Shown here: in pieces, positions 5,539 through 8,633 of the stretch
Position numbering within the stretch: position 1 is the stretch's first letter
How the letters are laid out: each line of letters begins with the position of its first letter
Source: Marinilabiliales bacterium
GTDB taxonomy: Bacteria > Bacteroidota > Bacteroidia > Bacteroidales > BM523
Assembly: GCA_002869425.1 (NCBI GenBank)
Contig: PKSZ01000579.1
Location: 1 to 8,633, forward strand
Direction: 5' to 3'
DNA length: 8,633 bases
The notes under the pieces: model-generated
What the model was told of the DNA's origin: nothing
Databases searched by the model: none
Seen by the model: the letters and a program-made list of their open reading frames with translations, nothing else
Made by a program: the position numbers and the translations under genes

Positions 5539-7728
5539 ATGGAAAGTGTAAGATTTCATGCCCTAAGGGAGGTATTAACAAGAAAACCGTTAGAAGTTTC
5601 ATTGCCATCTGTCAAAGCATCAGATTATTTTGGTGAAAATGTTTTTACCAGAAGAAAGATGCAGGAATATTTATCAAAAGAGGCCTTTATTCATGTTATT
5701 GATGCAATAGAAACCGGCTCAAAAATAGATAGGAGGATAGCCAATCAAATAGCTTCCGGTATGAAGGCATGGGCTATAGAGCGTGGTGCTACTCATTATA
5801 CTCATTGGTTTCATCCATTGAATGGTAATACAGCCGAAAAGCATGATGCGTTTTTTGATCTAACCGAGGATGGCGAAATCATTGAAAATTTCAGTGGAAG
5901 CCTTTTAGTACAGCAAGAGCCGGATGCATCCAGTTTTCCAAATGGAGGAATCAGAAATACTTTTGAAGCAAGGGGCTATACTGCATGGGATCCATCTTCT
6001 CCAGCTTTTGTAATAGATCATACACTTTGTATCCCTACTATCTTTGTTTCATACACAGGAGAAGCTTTGGATTACAAAACTCCGTTGCTAAAATCATTAA
6101 ATGCTTTGGATAAGGCTGCCGTAAATATTTGTCAATATTTCGATAAAAATGTCAATAAAGTTATATCAACATTGGGATGGGAGCAGGAATATTTTCTTGT
6201 GGATGAAGCCTTATACCAGGCAAGGCCTGATCTTGTACTAACGGGTAGAACCTTAATGGGGCATGCTTCTGCAAAGGATCAGCAATTGGAGGACAATTAT
6301 TTTGGTAGTATACCATCACGCGTTGCTGCTTTCATGCGTGATTTCGAAATAGAGGCACTTCGTTTAGGAATTCCTGTTAAAACAAGGCATAATGAAGTTG
6401 CACCCAATCAGTTTGAGTGTGCTCCCGTATTTGAAGAGGCCAACCTGGCTGTGGATCATAATCAGTTGTTGATGGATGTGATGGAACGGGTGGCTATTAA
6501 ACACAAATTTAGGGTTTTGTTGCATGAGAAACCATATGCTGGAATCAATGGTTCCGGGAAGCATAACAATTGGTCAATGATGACAAATACAGGAGTTAAT
6601 CTTTTGGCTCCGGGTAAAACCCCTAAAAGCAATACTCAGTTTTTGGCTTTTCTGGTTAGTACAATTAGGGCTGTACACAAACATGCAGATTTATTGAGAG
6701 CCAGCATTGCTTTACCAGGAAATCGTCATAGGCTTGGTGCCAATGAAGCACCTCCATCGATAATATCTGTATTCCTTGGAAAGCATCTTACTCATGTTTT
6801 AGAAGATTTGGAGAAAAGAATTTCCAGTAAAAAAATGAGTCCGGATGAAAAGGCAGAATTGAAACTGGATATTGGTAAAATACCAGAAATATTATTGGAT
6901 AATACCGATCGAAACAGAACATCTCCATTTGCATTTACAGGAAATCGTTTTGAATTTCGGGCTGTGGGATCATCAGCCAATTGTGCATCGCCCATGATTT
7001 CTCTTGTAAGTGCAGTTACAGAACAGTTGATGTGCTTTGGTAACGAAGTAGAAAAGCTTGTTCAGAAAAATGTAAAGAGGGATGAGGCTATATTGCAAGT
7101 AATTAGAAAATTTGCAGTAGATTCAATACCCGTTTTGTTTGAAGGGAATGGTTATGGTGATGGATGGAAAACTGAAGCAGAAAAACGGGGATTAACCAAT
7201 ATTACAAATGTGCCTGAGGCACTTGTTGCATTTCTTAGTAAATCAACAAAAGAATTGTTTGGTAAACAAGGAGTTCTATCTGAAAGGGAGTTGGAAGCGA
7301 GGTATGAGATTCGTCTTGAAAACTATGTTAAGAAAATACAGATTGAAGCACGTGTTCTTGGTGATATTGCCGTGAATCATATAATTCCAACAGCCATTAA
7401 CTATCAAAATGTATTGATCGAGAATGTGAAGGGTTTGCAAGGGTTAATACCCAATAATGAGTTCTATGATGTAGGGGGATTTCAGCTTCAAACCATAAAG
7501 AAGATTAGTGAGCATCTATTTCTTATACGAACCAAAGTAGACGAGATGAGAGAAGAAAGGAAAAAGGCAAACGCAGAACAGTCTGTTGAAGAAAAAGCCG
7601 GGTTGTATCTAAAAAATGTTCAACCATGTCTTGACCAAATTCGCAGGCATATCGATAAGCTGGAACTCATTGTAGATGACAGACTATGGCCCATGCCAAA
7701 ATATCGCGAACTCTTGTTTGTAAATTAG
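5539..7728 (+). CDS. glnN: Type III glutamine synthetase
   Basis: This enzyme makes glutamine from glutamate, ammonium and ATP in the cytoplasm, the entry step of ammonium assimilation. At 729 residues it has the length of Bacteroidota GSIII enzymes, much longer than GSI or GSII. The N-terminal GSIII-specific region includes SGMKAWAIERGATHYTHWFH. The metal-binding block GWEQEYF is at 213-219 (Glu215, Glu217), and RHNEVAPNQFE starts with Arg283. The glutamine synthetase ATP-binding signature KPYAGINGSGKHNNWS is at 331-346 and fits the PROSITE-type pattern K-P...N-G-S-G-x-H-x3-S. NRTSPFAFTGNRFEFR at 459-474 supplies substrate and ATP-binding arginines. A C-terminal GSIII extension ends MPKYRELLFVN. 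GSIII lacks the adenylylation control of GSI. It has its own promoter and ends with TAG. Confidence 0.96.
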   Translation: MESVRFHALREVLTRKPLEVSLPSVKASDYFGENVFTRRKMQEYLSKEAFIHVIDAIETGSKIDRRIANQIASGMKAWAIERGATHYTHWFHPLNGNTAEKHDAFFDLTEDGEIIENFSGSLLVQQEPDASSFPNGGIRNTFEARGYTAWDPSSPAFVIDHTLCIPTIFVSYTGEALDYKTPLLKSLNALDKAAVNICQYFDKNVNKVISTLGWEQEYFLVDEALYQARPDLVLTGRTLMGHASAKDQQLEDNYFGSIPSRVAAFMRDFEIEALRLGIPVKTRHNEVAPNQFECAPVFEEANLAVDHNQLLMDVMERVAIKHKFRVLLHEKPYAGINGSGKHNNWSMMTNTGVNLLAPGKTPKSNTQFLAFLVSTIRAVHKHADLLRASIALPGNRHRLGANEAPPSIISVFLGKHLTHVLEDLEKRISSKKMSPDEKAELKLDIGKIPEILLDNTDRNRTSPFAFTGNRFEFRAVGSSANCASPMISLVSAVTEQLMCFGNEVEKLVQKNVKRDEAILQVIRKFAVDSIPVLFEGNGYGDGWKTEAEKRGLTNITNVPEALVAFLSKSTKELFGKQGVLSERELEARYEIRLENYVKKIQIEARVLGDIAVNHIIPTAINYQNVLIENVKGLQGLIPNNEFYDVGGFQLQTIKKISEHLFLIRTKVDEMREERKKANAEQSVEEKAGLYLKNVQPCLDQIRRHIDKLELIVDDRLWPMPKYRELLFVN

Positions 7729-7802
7729 ATGCATTTAACAATTGTAGCCTTTTATAAGTTTGACTTTCAGCTCATATTTAAAAGCCAACAATTTTTTATT
7801 CT

Positions 7803-7825
7803 CCGAAAAATATCTATTTTTACGG
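7803..7825. repeat. Imperfect inverted repeat upstream of porE
   Basis: CCGAAAAATA (7803-7812) and TATTTTTACGG (7815-7825) are inverted copies of each other except for one unpaired base, around a two-base centre. It lies 30 bases before the porE start. It also contains TATTTTTA (7815-7822), one mismatch from the TAnnTTTG -7 element. It may be an operator overlapping the promoter, or the 3' end signal of glnN; no T-tract follows the right arm, which argues against a simple terminator. The rest of the 126-bp gap shows nothing else I can support. Confidence 0.4.
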
Positions 7826-7854
7826 ATTAAGGACAAATATAATTCATAATCATT

Positions 7855-8633
7855 ATGAAAAACATAAGAATCGTTGCAACATTGCTACTTTTATTAGGGA
7901 TTATGGCTTCTGGTTATGCTCAAAAAGATCCAAAGGAGTTAACCAAAGCAGATGAGGCTTTTCAGTATGATGAGTATGCAGAAGCGATTGAATTGTACAA
8001 GGAAGCTTATGCAAAAGTGGGAGACAAGGTTACGAAGGCTGAGATTATATTCAAAACGGCATTGTGTTATAAGCATTTAGGAAAACCTAAGGAGGCTGAG
8101 CTTTGGTTTAAAAAGGCCATAAGCGTGAAGTATCCAAATCCTATTACAGTACTTTATTATGCCGATGCAATGAAGATGAATGAGAAGTATGATGAGGCGC
8201 TGATTCAGTATGAAAAGTACAGGAAGCTGGTACCGGATGATGAAAGAGGAAAAAATGGTGTGGAGTCGTGTAAACTGGTTGCAAAATGGAAGGAAAAGCC
8301 AACAAGATATAAGGTGAACAATAAGGCGTTTTTTAATTCACAACAAAGTGATTATTCTCCAGCTTTTGGTAAAAAGGATTATTCAATCCTGTATTTTTCT
8401 TCTACCCGTGAAGGAGCATCAGGAAATAATACGCATAAAGTAACCGGTGAAGCACCTCCGGATATATTTGAAACAACCAAAGACAGAAAAGGCAAATGGT
8501 CTGCTCCGGCACCCATTGCTGGAGAAGAATTAAATACCGAAGTGAGTGAAGGTACACCATCTTTGAATGGAAAGTTCAATACAATGTATTTTACAAAATG
8601 TTCACAAGCCAAAGGACAACATATTGGTTGTAA
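7855..8633 (+). CDS. porE: PorE-like T9SS component (TPR and PD40 repeats), partial
   Basis: The frame is open from the ATG at 7855 to the window edge (259 codons). A Sec signal peptide (MKNIRIVATLLLLLGIMASG, then YA) is cleaved before Gln23; there is no lipobox cysteine. TPR helices follow at about 28-130 (ADEAFQYDEYAEAIELYKEA, ALCYKHLGKPKEAELWFKKA, YADAMKMNEKYDEALIQYEK), then the linker NGVESCKLV. Next come the first blades of a PD40/WD40-like propeller, SDYSPAF...YFSSTREG (165-187) and SEGTPSL...MYFTKC (231-249). This order, with a CRD-like domain and an OmpA-like domain expected beyond the edge, matches PorE of the type IX secretion system, a periplasmic protein thought to tie the outer-membrane complex to peptidoglycan. 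The missing C-terminus leaves other TPR-PD40-OmpA proteins possible. It is a separate transcription unit from glnN. Confidence 0.75.
   Translation, partial: MKNIRIVATLLLLLGIMASGYAQKDPKELTKADEAFQYDEYAEAIELYKEAYAKVGDKVTKAEIIFKTALCYKHLGKPKEAELWFKKAISVKYPNPITVLYYADAMKMNEKYDEALIQYEKYRKLVPDDERGKNGVESCKLVAKWKEKPTRYKVNNKAFFNSQQSDYSPAFGKKDYSILYFSSTREGASGNNTHKVTGEAPPDIFETTKDRKGKWSAPAPIAGEELNTEVSEGTPSLNGKFNTMYFTKCSQAKGQHIGC

Noticed and set aside
8379..8612. Minus-strand 77-codon frame at the right end
   Set aside because: It is antisense to the porE-like frame, whose signal peptide, TPR and PD40 repeats are clear.

Overview
The window looks like chromosomal DNA of a Bacteroidota bacterium. The signs are AT-rich DNA, a secreted protein with a type IX secretion system (T9SS) type A sorting tail, a type III glutamine synthetase of about 729 residues, a PorE-like T9SS component, and -7 promoter elements of the form TAnnTTTG. 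Aminofutalosine synthase (MqnE) points to menaquinone made by the futalosine route, which fits marine or anaerobic Bacteroidales/Marinilabiliales or Cytophagales-like lineages. The exact taxon cannot be fixed from the sequence alone.

Layout: positions 1-94 (minus strand) hold the first 31 codons of a divergent gene that resembles an AMP-binding (adenylate-forming) enzyme. A short divergent promoter region follows, then mqnE (190-1290, +). A new transcription unit starts near 1366. It holds a membrane-anchored three-PASTA-domain protein that is interrupted by an in-frame TAG, a 723-residue T9SS cargo protein, and an RluD-family pseudouridine synthase. These three reading frames overlap by one to four bases (ATGA and TAATG junctions), so they form a tight, probably translationally coupled operon. 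After a 119-bp gap with unusual C/G tracts comes glnN, which has its own promoter, and then the 5' part of a porE-like gene (7855 to the right edge).

The genes are mostly housekeeping: quinone synthesis, cell-envelope anchoring, 23S rRNA modification, ammonium assimilation and protein secretion. The window holds both a likely T9SS client and a likely T9SS machine part, in separate transcription units. I see no RNA gene, CRISPR array, insertion sequence or phage element.

I do not see a convincing undescribed system. The points most worth a second look are the broken PASTA gene, which also lacks an in-frame ATG near its start, and the repeated G-rich boxes upstream of glnN, one of which sits where the -33 promoter element should be.
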